Shown here: positions 23,846-31,383 of the stretch, piece by piece
How positions within the stretch are numbered: the first letter of the stretch is position 1
Layout of the letters: every line of letters begins with the position of its first letter
DNA from: Actinoplanes teichomyceticus ATCC 31121
GTDB taxonomy: Bacteria > Actinomycetota > Actinomycetes > Mycobacteriales > Micromonosporaceae
Direction: 5' to 3'
Assembly (NCBI RefSeq): GCF_003711105.1
Contig: NZ_CP023865.1
Span: 6,803,001-6,867,000 of the forward strand
Length of the DNA stretch: 64,000 bases
The notes under the pieces: generated by a model
What the model was told of the DNA's origin: nothing
What the model saw: only the letters and a program-made list of their open reading frames with translations
Databases searched by the model: none
Program-made: the position numbers and the translations under genes

Positions 23846-24406
23846 TCAGGACGCCGCCAGCGCCTCCCAGCGCGCGCGGGTGAGGAACGCGAGCCGCGCC
23901 CGCTTGTACCCCAGATCGATCTCCGGGCCGAGCTCGAAGCCCTGCCGCCGCATCCGGGCGACGGCCTTCTCGTTGCGGATGTCCGGCTCGACGATCAGGC
24001 GGCGGGTGCCCGGGTCGCGGAACGAGAACTCCAGCAGGGCCGGCATCGCCCGGCTGGTCAGGTGCGGCAGGTGCCGGTCGCCCGCGGAGAACAGCAGGTG
24101 CACCCCGAAGTCGCCGGGAAGCACGTCGTAGCACTCGCCGACCGGGTCGTGCTCCGGCTGGTACGTCTGGAAGATGCCGACCGGCTGGGCGTCGATCCGG
24201 ATCAGGTACGCGTGGTGGCTGTCCAGGCTGTCGACGAACGCGTAGATGTCGCGCACCTGCTCGACGGTGTGATCCAGCATCCCCCAGAACCGGTTGCGGG
24301 GCTGGACCACCCAGGAGTGCACCAGCTCGGCGTGCCCGACCGGGTCGAGCGGGATCAGGCTGAACTCGCCGAGATCGGTCAGCTTGCGGGTGAAGACGGC
24401 GGTCAT
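23846..24406 (-). CDS. Second siderophore acyltransferase (DesC/IucB-like GNAT)
   Basis: A 186-residue GNAT protein of the hydroxamate-siderophore acyltransferase type. It has HSWVVQPRNRFWGMLDHTVEQVRDIY, GIFQTYQPEHDPVGECYDVLPGDFGVHLLFS and RRLIVEPDIRNEKAVARMRRQGFE. These match, segment for segment, the N-terminal domain of the fused protein in the same operon (for example HPRSHFWGL and VVEPDVRNEAI). The family adds acetyl, succinyl or longer acyl groups to N-hydroxy-amines. It is the last gene of the operon and overlaps the acylase gene by four bases. Two paralogous acyltransferases in one operon suggest two different acyl groups on the product. Confidence 0.82.
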   Translation of the reverse strand: MTAVFTRKLTDLGEFSLIPLDPVGHAELVHSWVVQPRNRFWGMLDHTVEQVRDIYAFVDSLDSHHAYLIRIDAQPVGIFQTYQPEHDPVGECYDVLPGDFGVHLLFSAGDRHLPHLTSRAMPALLEFSFRDPGTRRLIVEPDIRNEKAVARMRRQGFELGPEIDLGYKRARLAFLTRARWEALAAS

Positions 24407-26217
24407 CGTGGCTCCTGGCAGAGAACGGGATCCGGGGCGAGCCGGTCCCAGTCGGTGATCAGCGGGACCAGCTCGCCGTTCGCCCAGAGCGGCAGCTGGT
24501 CGGTGAAGTGCGGCGACTCCGGGTCGTCGGCCGCGCCGAACGGCACGACCCAGCGGCTGCGCTGCCGGTCGGTGAGGTCCCAGACGTAGCGGGCCACCGG
24601 GCCGCGCCAGCAGAGGTCGCTGACCCCGGGGATGCTGGACGTGTTGAGCACGCAGCCGGCGGAGCCGCCGAGCTCGACTCGGGGCGGCGCGCAGTCCAGC
24701 CCGGGCAGGACGAGCGGGTGCAGCAGGTGACGGGCGCCCCAGGTGCCGGCGGGCGGGTCATCGGCCAGATCCGAAACGGTCAGGCCGAGTCCGGCGAGGA
24801 CCCCGTCCAGGGCGTGCCCGATCCGGGCTCGCGGGTCGGTCCACGGTGCGAAGAGCGGGTCGTACCCGGGCTCGGCGAACAGCGGCCGCAGCGCCGGGTG
24901 CTCGTGCAGGCGCCGGGCCGCCGCGGAGCGCCGGGCGGCGAGCCGGCCCGCGTCGAGCGAGCCGGCCGGCATCGAGGTGTCCATGTGGATCTGTTCGTGC
25001 GCGGCGCCGGCGTCCAGCAGCTCCCGGATCCGCCGGGCCCGGCCCGGCGGGGCGAAGTCCACCCCGTACGGCGCGGTGTCCGGCCGCCGGTCGTTGGCGT
25101 TCACCGCGCCGGTCACCGCGGCCCGGTAGGGCGCGGCCCACCCCGGCTGCCACGCGTGCCGCGGCTCCCAGGCGGGGACCGGGAGCAGCCGGTTGCGATC
25201 GTCACGCACCGGCACCCGGCCGGCGGTGAGCTGCAACAGCCGGCCCGTGCGGTCCGCCACCAGGACGCTGTTGACCGGTTCCACCCAACCGGCGAGCGCG
25301 TCGGCCACCTCGTCGGCCGTGGTGGCCCGCAGCAGCGGGAGCAGGGTGTCGAAGCCGAGGTCCGCAGCGACCCGTGCCGGGGTGCGCAGGCTCAGGTCAC
25401 CGTCGATCACCGGGCCCCGCGCGGTCTCCACGACGTCGACGACGACCGGGTCACCGTCGCGTACCGTGATGGTCTCCCGGTGCCGGTGGACCGGCTCCCA
25501 GCCGGCCGGGCCGCGGGCCTGCAGGCCGTCCGGCGTCTCGCGGAACCGCTCCCGGTAGAGGTCCTGGTAATCGGCCATCGCGTTGGTGATCGCCCAGGCC
25601 ACGCTGCCGGCGTGACCGAAGTGCTGGACGCCGGGCACGCCCGGGAAGGTCAGCCCGGCCACGTCGAACTCCGGGCAGGCCAGTCGGATCTGCTGGTAGA
25701 CGCCGGGCAGTTCGAGCAGCCGGTGCGGGTCGCCGGCGATCGTGCCGGGCACCGCCCAGGCGTTGCTGCCGGCGCCGCCCGGGCCCTCGACCGCGAACCA
25801 GGACAGCGCGTCGGCGCCCAGCGTCGCGGCGACGTGCGCCCGCCACATCTTGTTCGGGAAGGTGCCGAACAGGATGTGCTGCACCTGGAAGACGCCGAGC
25901 GACGACCACGGGTGCCAGGCGACGCCGCCGGCCCGGACGCCGTCGGCGTAGGCGGTCAGCCACCGCCGGGTCGGCTCCGACAGCGCGTCGAAGCACCGGC
26001 GGGCGGTGTCGTCGAGCCGGGCCCGCCGGGCGAACCGGTCCCAGCCCACCTCCGCGGCGCCGGCCACCGACGCCAGCCGGCCCTCCGCGCGCAGCCGCTC
26101 CACGGTGATCTGCCGGCCACGATCGTTCGCGGTCACCCGCCCCTGCAGAAACGCCAGTTCGTCGACCGAGCCGGCGCGCAGGTGCGGGATCCCGTAGGCG
26201 TCGCGGTACACCCTCAT
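24403..26217 (-). CDS. Penicillin acylase family (Ntn-hydrolase) protein, apparently cytosolic
   Basis: A 604-residue protein with the order of this family: an alpha-chain start VYRDAYGIPHLRAGSVDELAFLQG and an autocleavage site GGAGSNAWAVPG, with Ser151 expected as the new N-terminal nucleophile. Then come FGHAGSVAWAITNAMADYQDLY and a C-terminal NTSSIPGVSDLCWRGP. There is no signal peptide; the protein begins directly MRVYRDAYG, whereas classical penicillin acylases are exported. ATGA overlaps tie it to the synthetase upstream and the acyltransferase downstream. It may attach or remove an acyl group on the siderophore; this is inference from position. Confidence 0.82.
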   Translation of the reverse strand: MRVYRDAYGIPHLRAGSVDELAFLQGRVTANDRGRQITVERLRAEGRLASVAGAAEVGWDRFARRARLDDTARRCFDALSEPTRRWLTAYADGVRAGGVAWHPWSSLGVFQVQHILFGTFPNKMWRAHVAATLGADALSWFAVEGPGGAGSNAWAVPGTIAGDPHRLLELPGVYQQIRLACPEFDVAGLTFPGVPGVQHFGHAGSVAWAITNAMADYQDLYRERFRETPDGLQARGPAGWEPVHRHRETITVRDGDPVVVDVVETARGPVIDGDLSLRTPARVAADLGFDTLLPLLRATTADEVADALAGWVEPVNSVLVADRTGRLLQLTAGRVPVRDDRNRLLPVPAWEPRHAWQPGWAAPYRAAVTGAVNANDRRPDTAPYGVDFAPPGRARRIRELLDAGAAHEQIHMDTSMPAGSLDAGRLAARRSAAARRLHEHPALRPLFAEPGYDPLFAPWTDPRARIGHALDGVLAGLGLTVSDLADDPPAGTWGARHLLHPLVLPGLDCAPPRVELGGSAGCVLNTSSIPGVSDLCWRGPVARYVWDLTDRQRSRWVVPFGAADDPESPHFTDQLPLWANGELVPLITDWDRLAPDPVLCQEPR

Positions 26218-28421
26218 CCGAACACGGCGATCGGGTTCTCCAGCTCACCGGCGAAGATCAGCGAGCCGGCCTGGTCGGTCAGGTCGACCATCTGCAGCGT
26301 GTTGCGCAGCTGCAGCCGGTTGAGGCAGGAGTGCTTGAAGGTCGGCCGCAGCAGGTCCAGACGCCCGGTGAGCTCCGGGTGGTCCTTGGCGTGCGCACGC
26401 ACGCAGTCGCCGGCCAGCGCCCAGAACTCGCGCTCGGGCAGCACCCCGTCGGAGGCCAGGATCCCGGCCAGGTGCCGCAGGAAGCCGTCGAACACATCGG
26501 TGAACAGCGCGAGTTCCTTGATCTCGTCGGTGACGTCGATCCGGATCCGCTCCACCTCGGCGGGCAGCGGCTGGTCGTTCATCACCGCCACCTCCTCGCC
26601 GATGTCCTTCATGAACACCCGGCGCGGCACGTGGTTCTCCAGCACCAGGATCAGGTTCTCGCCGTGCGGCATGAAGGCCAGGTCGTGCCGGAGCAGGCAG
26701 TGCACGATCGGCCGCAGGTAGGCCCGGAAGTACGCGGCGACCCACTCCGCGGCGCTGCGTCCGGAGGCCGCGATCAGCGCGGACACCAGGGCGTTGCCGT
26801 CCCGGTCGCGGTGCAGGAGGCTGGCCATGGTGGCCAGCCGCTCACCCGCGGCGAGCCGCGGCACCGGGCTCTCACGCCAGAGGGCGGCGAGCATTTTCGT
26901 GTACGCGCCGGGCGTCCCGGTCCGGTGGTACGCGTCCCCGGTGTAGCCGATCGAGGCCAGCTCCCGCAGCACCCCGAAGCCGCAGGCGCGCAGCTCCTCG
27001 TCGCCGTCCACCAGCTGCCGCACCCACTCGTTGATCGGCGGGGTGGCCTGCATGTACTTCGGCGACAGCCCACGCAGGAAGCCCATGTTCTGCACCGCGA
27101 TCGCGGTCTTCACGTAGTGCCGTTCGGGCCGGTCGACGTTGAAGAACGTGCGGATCGACTGCTGGGCGCGGTACCGGTCGGGGCCCTCGTCGAGCGGCAC
27201 GATCGAGCGGCGGGCCACGTCCGGGGCGAACGTCACGGTGACCTTGTGCTCCCACTGCCACGGGTGGACCGGCAGGTAGCGGTAGTCGTCCGGGTCCAGC
27301 CCGTGCCCGCGCAGCTGCCGCTCGTACCGCGCGAGGGTCGGCTCGCCGAGCTCGGCGAGGTAGTGCTCGCGCTCGTCGCCGGCGGTGACGAACAGGCTCT
27401 CGTCCTTGCGCACCGCGACCCAGCGCAGCCGGACCGGCCGCCCCGCCTCCGGGGCGAAGGCCTCGTGGTCCTGCAGACCGAAACCGATCCGCCCGTTGTT
27501 GGCCACGAAGCCGGGATGGCCCTCGGTCATCGCCGCCTCGATGGTCTGGAAGTCCGCATGGACCAGCTCCGCGGCGCTCTCCCGGCGGTGGGTGACCTTC
27601 CAGGCGGTGCCAGCCAGGGTCGCGGAGATCTCCTCCAGGTACGTCCCGAGCAGCTTCTCCGGGATGCCGAGCGTCTCGCGCAGCCCGGCGATGAAGTCCA
27701 GCGCGTCGAGCGGCCCGGTCAGCGAGTCGGCGTCCACCACCCAGTGGTTGAGCGCGTACCGCCGCGCGGTGAAGGCGAGATCGCCGACGCGGTACCGGCC
27801 GGTGCCCTCGGCGATCGGCTCGATCAGCCGCTCGTGACTGAATTCGGCGATCGCCTTCGCGATCAGCCGGCGGTGCGCGTAGGCGATCGCGGCGGGCTGC
27901 AGGTGCGGCGCGCTCATCGCGTACGCGGTCCGGGTGCAGAAGCTCAGCCGGGCCACCTTGTCCCGCAGCGTGACGTGCCGCTCCTCGACGAAGCCCACCT
28001 CGGCGTTCTTCCGGGCGATCGCCTCGTTGCGCACGTCCGGCTCGACGACGACCCGGTCGACGCCGGGCTGGGCGAAGCAGAAGTCCATCACCGCGCGCAT
28101 CACCGCGGAGGTGACCCCGGAGCGCTGCCGGGTCGGCGGGGCGACCAGCACGTGCATACCGAGGTCGCCGGGGCGCACCGGGTAGTGCTCGGCCAGCTCG
28201 CTGTGCGCCGGGTCGTAGGTCTCGGCCAGGAACAGCGGGGTGCCGTCGTCGTCCAGGCCGAGCCACGCGTGGTGGTGCGGGTCGGCGGCGATCCGTTCGT
28301 ACTCGGCGCGGACCCGCTGCGGGTCGGCGCCCTGCAGGCCCCAGAAGTGCGACCGGGGGTGGGTCACCCACGCGTGCAGCAGCTCCAGGTCGCGGTCGAG
28401 GTCCAGGGGTACGAGGTTCAT
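26214..28421 (-). CDS. Fused N-acyltransferase and NIS siderophore synthetase (DesC-DesD)
   Basis: A 735-residue fusion. Residues 1 to about 180 are a GNAT acyltransferase (MNLVPLDLDRDLELLHAWV, RSHFWGLQGADPQRVRAEYERI, VVVEPDVRNEAIARK). Residues of about 190-735 are an IucA/IucC-type ATP-dependent synthetase (EGHPGFVANNGRIGFGLQDHEAF, YLPVHPWQWEHKVTVTF, MPHGENLILVLENHVPRRVFMKDIGEEV). In Streptomyces these activities are separate proteins, DesC and DesD. The first would acylate N-hydroxycadaverine, the second link and close the units. The ATG at 28421 overlaps the desB stop. The open frame continues upstream inside desB but is not protein-like there. Confidence 0.9.
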   Translation of the reverse strand: MNLVPLDLDRDLELLHAWVTHPRSHFWGLQGADPQRVRAEYERIAADPHHHAWLGLDDDGTPLFLAETYDPAHSELAEHYPVRPGDLGMHVLVAPPTRQRSGVTSAVMRAVMDFCFAQPGVDRVVVEPDVRNEAIARKNAEVGFVEERHVTLRDKVARLSFCTRTAYAMSAPHLQPAAIAYAHRRLIAKAIAEFSHERLIEPIAEGTGRYRVGDLAFTARRYALNHWVVDADSLTGPLDALDFIAGLRETLGIPEKLLGTYLEEISATLAGTAWKVTHRRESAAELVHADFQTIEAAMTEGHPGFVANNGRIGFGLQDHEAFAPEAGRPVRLRWVAVRKDESLFVTAGDEREHYLAELGEPTLARYERQLRGHGLDPDDYRYLPVHPWQWEHKVTVTFAPDVARRSIVPLDEGPDRYRAQQSIRTFFNVDRPERHYVKTAIAVQNMGFLRGLSPKYMQATPPINEWVRQLVDGDEELRACGFGVLRELASIGYTGDAYHRTGTPGAYTKMLAALWRESPVPRLAAGERLATMASLLHRDRDGNALVSALIAASGRSAAEWVAAYFRAYLRPIVHCLLRHDLAFMPHGENLILVLENHVPRRVFMKDIGEEVAVMNDQPLPAEVERIRIDVTDEIKELALFTDVFDGFLRHLAGILASDGVLPEREFWALAGDCVRAHAKDHPELTGRLDLLRPTFKHSCLNRLQLRNTLQMVDLTDQAGSLIFAGELENPIAVFG

Positions 28422-29704
28422 GAGGTCACCAGTTGCCGGGGAAGGTCGGCGGTCGGCGCGCCGAACTGCTGGAAGGCGATCCGCTCCTCGATCGGGTAGA
28501 TCTCGTGCCCGGTCAGGCCCTTGAGGATCACCGAGTTCCGGTACGGGCCCATGCCCAGGTCCGGGGCGGTGAGGCTGTGCGTGTGCTCCTCGGCGTTCTG
28601 CACGAAGATCTCGTCGCCGTGGACGTCGACCGAGTAGTCGACGGCCACGTCGAAGCGGCCGCGGGCGTCCCACCGGATGCGGTCGCGCACCGGGTCCAGG
28701 AAGGACGGGACGCGGGCGGCGTACCCGGTGGCCAGCACCAGGCCCTGGGTGCTCGCGGTGAACGAGCGGCCCTGCTCGGAGTGGCTGAGGGTGAGCGTGT
28801 ACCGGCCCTCGGCCTCGTCCCAGATCACCCCGTCCAGCTCGGCGCCGCTGAGCAGGGTGGTCGGGACCGGGCCGGCCAGGCTCTTGGCGTAGAGCGTCTC
28901 GTAGATCGCGTTGATCAGGTCGCCGCTGATGCCCTTGTAGAGGTTGCGCTGCTCGCGGGCGAGCCGGTCGCGTGCCGGCATCGGCAGCCCGTGGTGGTAG
29001 CGGATGTAGTCCGGAGAGGTCATCTCCAGGGTCAGCTTGGTGTACTCCATCGGGAAGAACCGTGGCGACCGGGTGATCCAGCTCAGGTGGTAGCCGTACG
29101 TGTCGATGTCGGCGAGCAGGTCGTGGTAGATCTCGGCGGCGCTCTGCCCGCTGCCGACCACGGTGATCGAGTCGAGCTGTTGCAGCTTCGCCTTGGTCGG
29201 CAGGTAGTCGGCGCTGTGCACGTACGGCCCCTGGTCGACGACGGCCGGGACGCGCGGCGCGGTGCCGACGCCCAGCACCAGCTTGCGCGCCCGGAACGTC
29301 TCCCCCGCGGCGTGCACCAGGTACGCCTCGCCGTCGTGGGTGACCGAGTCCACCCGGGTGTTCCAGCGGATCGCGCTCATCTGCGCCGCCACCCACTTGC
29401 AGTACGCGTTGTACTCCGCGCGCAGCGGGAAGAAGCTCTCCCGGATGTAGAACGGGTACAGCCGGCCAACCTGCTTGAGGTAGTTCAGGAAGCTGAACCG
29501 GGAGGTCGGGTCGGCCATGGTGACCAGGTCGGCCAGGAACGGGACCTGGATCGTGACACCCTCGATCATCAGGCCGGGGTGCCAGTCGAACCCGGCCCGC
29601 TGCTCCAGGAAGATCCCGTCCAGCTCGGGCCGGTCCTCGGTGAGCGCGGCCAGGCCCAGGTTGAACGGGCCGACGCCGATCGCCGCGAAGTCGTAGGTCC
29701 GCAT
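28418..29704 (-). CDS. desB: Cadaverine/lysine N-monooxygenase
   Basis: A 428-residue flavin N-hydroxylase. The FAD site is AAIGVGPFNLGLAALT at the N-terminus. WHPGLMIEGVTIQVPFLADLVTMADP and SRFSFLNYLKQ follow, then the NADPH site ITVVGSGQSAAEIYHDLL. The closing VLATGYAARVP matches the family. It hydroxylates the primary amine of cadaverine, the step that forms the hydroxamate nitrogen. The start and stop overlap the genes either side (TGATG and ATGA). Confidence 0.92.
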   Translation of the reverse strand: MRTYDFAAIGVGPFNLGLAALTEDRPELDGIFLEQRAGFDWHPGLMIEGVTIQVPFLADLVTMADPTSRFSFLNYLKQVGRLYPFYIRESFFPLRAEYNAYCKWVAAQMSAIRWNTRVDSVTHDGEAYLVHAAGETFRARKLVLGVGTAPRVPAVVDQGPYVHSADYLPTKAKLQQLDSITVVGSGQSAAEIYHDLLADIDTYGYHLSWITRSPRFFPMEYTKLTLEMTSPDYIRYHHGLPMPARDRLAREQRNLYKGISGDLINAIYETLYAKSLAGPVPTTLLSGAELDGVIWDEAEGRYTLTLSHSEQGRSFTASTQGLVLATGYAARVPSFLDPVRDRIRWDARGRFDVAVDYSVDVHGDEIFVQNAEEHTHSLTAPDLGMGPYRNSVILKGLTGHEIYPIEERIAFQQFGAPTADLPRQLVTS

Positions 29705-31152
29705 CACACCATCACCGCCGCGTCGCTCGTGGTGGCCAGCAGGTCGCGGCCGGTGAGCCGGATCAGGTTCAGCACGTTGCTCAGGTGCTCCATCGTCGTG
29801 TTCGGGTTGAGCAGGGTGAACTTCAGCCAGTAGTGGCCGCCGATGGTGGTGCCGGCGACGATCGCCTGCCCGCCGTAGAACAGCCGCTGGCGCAGCCGGG
29901 GCATCAGCTCGTCGCACTCGGCGACGCCGACCCCCTCGGGCCGGTAGCGGAACAGCACGGTGCTCAGCGTCGGCTCGGCCACCGCCTCGAAGTCCGGGTC
30001 CGCCTGGATCGCCTGGTACACCTCGTACGCCCGGTCGACCACGGTGTCGAACATGTCGCCGATCTCGTCGGAGCCCATGGTGCGCAGGGTCATCCAGAGC
30101 TTGAGCGCGTCGAACCGCCGGGTGGTCTGCAGGCTCTTGTCGACCTGGTTGGGAACGGTGGCGGTGCGCGGGTTCAGGTAGTCGGCGTGCACCGCGATCC
30201 GGCGCAGCGTCTCGCCCCGGCGCACCACGATCGCGCTGGAGCTGACCGGCTGGAAGAAGCTCTTGTGGAAGTCGACGGTCACCGAGTCGGCGCGCTCGAT
30301 GCCGTCCAGCAGGTGCCGGCGGCGGGTGGAGACCAGCAGGCCGCAGCCGTACGCGGCGTCCACGTGGAACCAGACGCCCTGCTCGGCGCAGATCGTGCCG
30401 ATGGCCTCGACCGGGTCGATGCGGCCCAGGTCGGTGGTGCCGGCGGTGGCGACCACGGCCATCGGGACACCGCCGTCGCGGCGTACGTCCTCGATCGCCG
30501 CGGCCAGCGCGACCGGGTCCATCCGGCCGGTGCCGTCGGTGGCCACGCCGACCACCGCGTCCGCGGCCATGCCCAGGATCGCGGCCGACTTGCTCACGCT
30601 GAAGTGGCTCTCGGTGGTGGCGAAGATCCGCAGCCGCGGAATGTCCCGCTCCGGCCGGCCGGCCAGGGCCTCCTCCCGGGCGAGCAGCAGGGCCTGCAGG
30701 TTGGACTGGGTGCCGCCGCTGGTGAACACGCCGTCCGCGCCGGGCCCGAAGCCGATCCGCCCGGCGGTCCAGTCGATCAGCCGGCGCTCGATCAGGGTGC
30801 CGGTGGCGCTCTGGTCCCAGGTGTCGACCGAGGAGTTGATCGCGGAGATCAGCACCTCGGCGCTGAGCGCGGGGATGGCGACCGGGCAGTTCAGGTGGGC
30901 GACGTAGGTCGGCTCGTGGAACCAGACGGCGTTGTCCACGTAGAGCCGGGCGACCTCGTGCAGGGCCGCGCCGGTGTCGCCGAGCGGCCGGTCCAGGTCG
31001 ACGGCGTCGACCTGCTCCTGGAGATCGGCGACGGTGGCGCCGGAGTACGGCTGCCGCACCGCCTTCACCCGGTCGGCCAGCAGTGCCGACGCGTGCCACA
31101 CCCCGGACGTGTAAGCGTCCAGCGTGGACCCGGAGAAGAGATGCGGGGACAC
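29704..31152 (-). CDS. desA: PLP-dependent lysine decarboxylase of desferrioxamine synthesis
   Basis: A 482-residue group II decarboxylase. It has the pattern HLNCPVAIPALSAEVLISAINSSVDTWDQS, then SGGTQSNLQALLLAREEAL, WFHVDAAYGCGLL and the PLP lysine in DSVTVDFHKSFFQP. It turns lysine into cadaverine, the first siderophore step. A GTG at 31152 lies five bases from GGAGG and is preferred over the TTG at 31164, which would place the ribosome site inside the coding region. It is the first gene of the operon, directly behind the iron box. Confidence 0.92.
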   Translation of the reverse strand: MSPHLFSGSTLDAYTSGVWHASALLADRVKAVRQPYSGATVADLQEQVDAVDLDRPLGDTGAALHEVARLYVDNAVWFHEPTYVAHLNCPVAIPALSAEVLISAINSSVDTWDQSATGTLIERRLIDWTAGRIGFGPGADGVFTSGGTQSNLQALLLAREEALAGRPERDIPRLRIFATTESHFSVSKSAAILGMAADAVVGVATDGTGRMDPVALAAAIEDVRRDGGVPMAVVATAGTTDLGRIDPVEAIGTICAEQGVWFHVDAAYGCGLLVSTRRRHLLDGIERADSVTVDFHKSFFQPVSSSAIVVRRGETLRRIAVHADYLNPRTATVPNQVDKSLQTTRRFDALKLWMTLRTMGSDEIGDMFDTVVDRAYEVYQAIQADPDFEAVAEPTLSTVLFRYRPEGVGVAECDELMPRLRQRLFYGGQAIVAGTTIGGHYWLKFTLLNPNTTMEHLSNVLNLIRLTGRDLLATTSDAAVMV

Positions 31153-31174
31153 GGACCCCTCCAACGCAGCCTCC

Positions 31175-31193
31175 TAAGGTAACCCTTACCTAA
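31175..31193. promoter_or_regulatory. Iron box (DmdR1/IdeR-type operator)
   Basis: The 19-base TAAGGTAACCCTTACCTAA reads on the minus strand TTAGGTAAGGGTTACCTTA, close to the actinobacterial iron-box consensus TTAGGTTAGGCTAACCTAA. Seven of nine positions in each half are symmetric. It lies 22 bases upstream of the desA start, so iron-loaded DtxR-family repressors should shut the operon down. Confidence 0.85.
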
Positions 31194-31333
31194 CTTGAGT
31201 GGAGGCTAACCGGCCTGACATGAATAGGAAACTTGCCCCTGGCGTCGCCGATCCTCATCGACAAGGGGGATGAGCAGCGGATCCTTGCTTCCCGGAGGGC
31301 CATGATCAGACATCAGTGATTAGACCCACAACA

Positions 31334-31369
31334 CGATGGAGCCCGCCGCTCTTGCGGCAGGCTCCATCG
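31334..31369 (-). terminator. Terminator hairpin after the glucanase gene
   Basis: The left arm 31334-31349 pairs with 31354-31369 at 15 of 16 positions (one C-A mismatch) around a four-base loop. It begins 14 bases beyond the glucanase stop on the same strand and isolates it from desA. Confidence 0.8.
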
Positions 31370-31383
31370 ATGTGCAGTACGGA

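Noticed and set aside
26214..29396. One 1060-residue protein spanning the synthetase and part of desB
   Set aside because: Upstream of 28421 the translation is Arg/Pro/Gly-rich noise, whereas desB in another frame is clearly coding and its stop overlaps the ATG at 28421.
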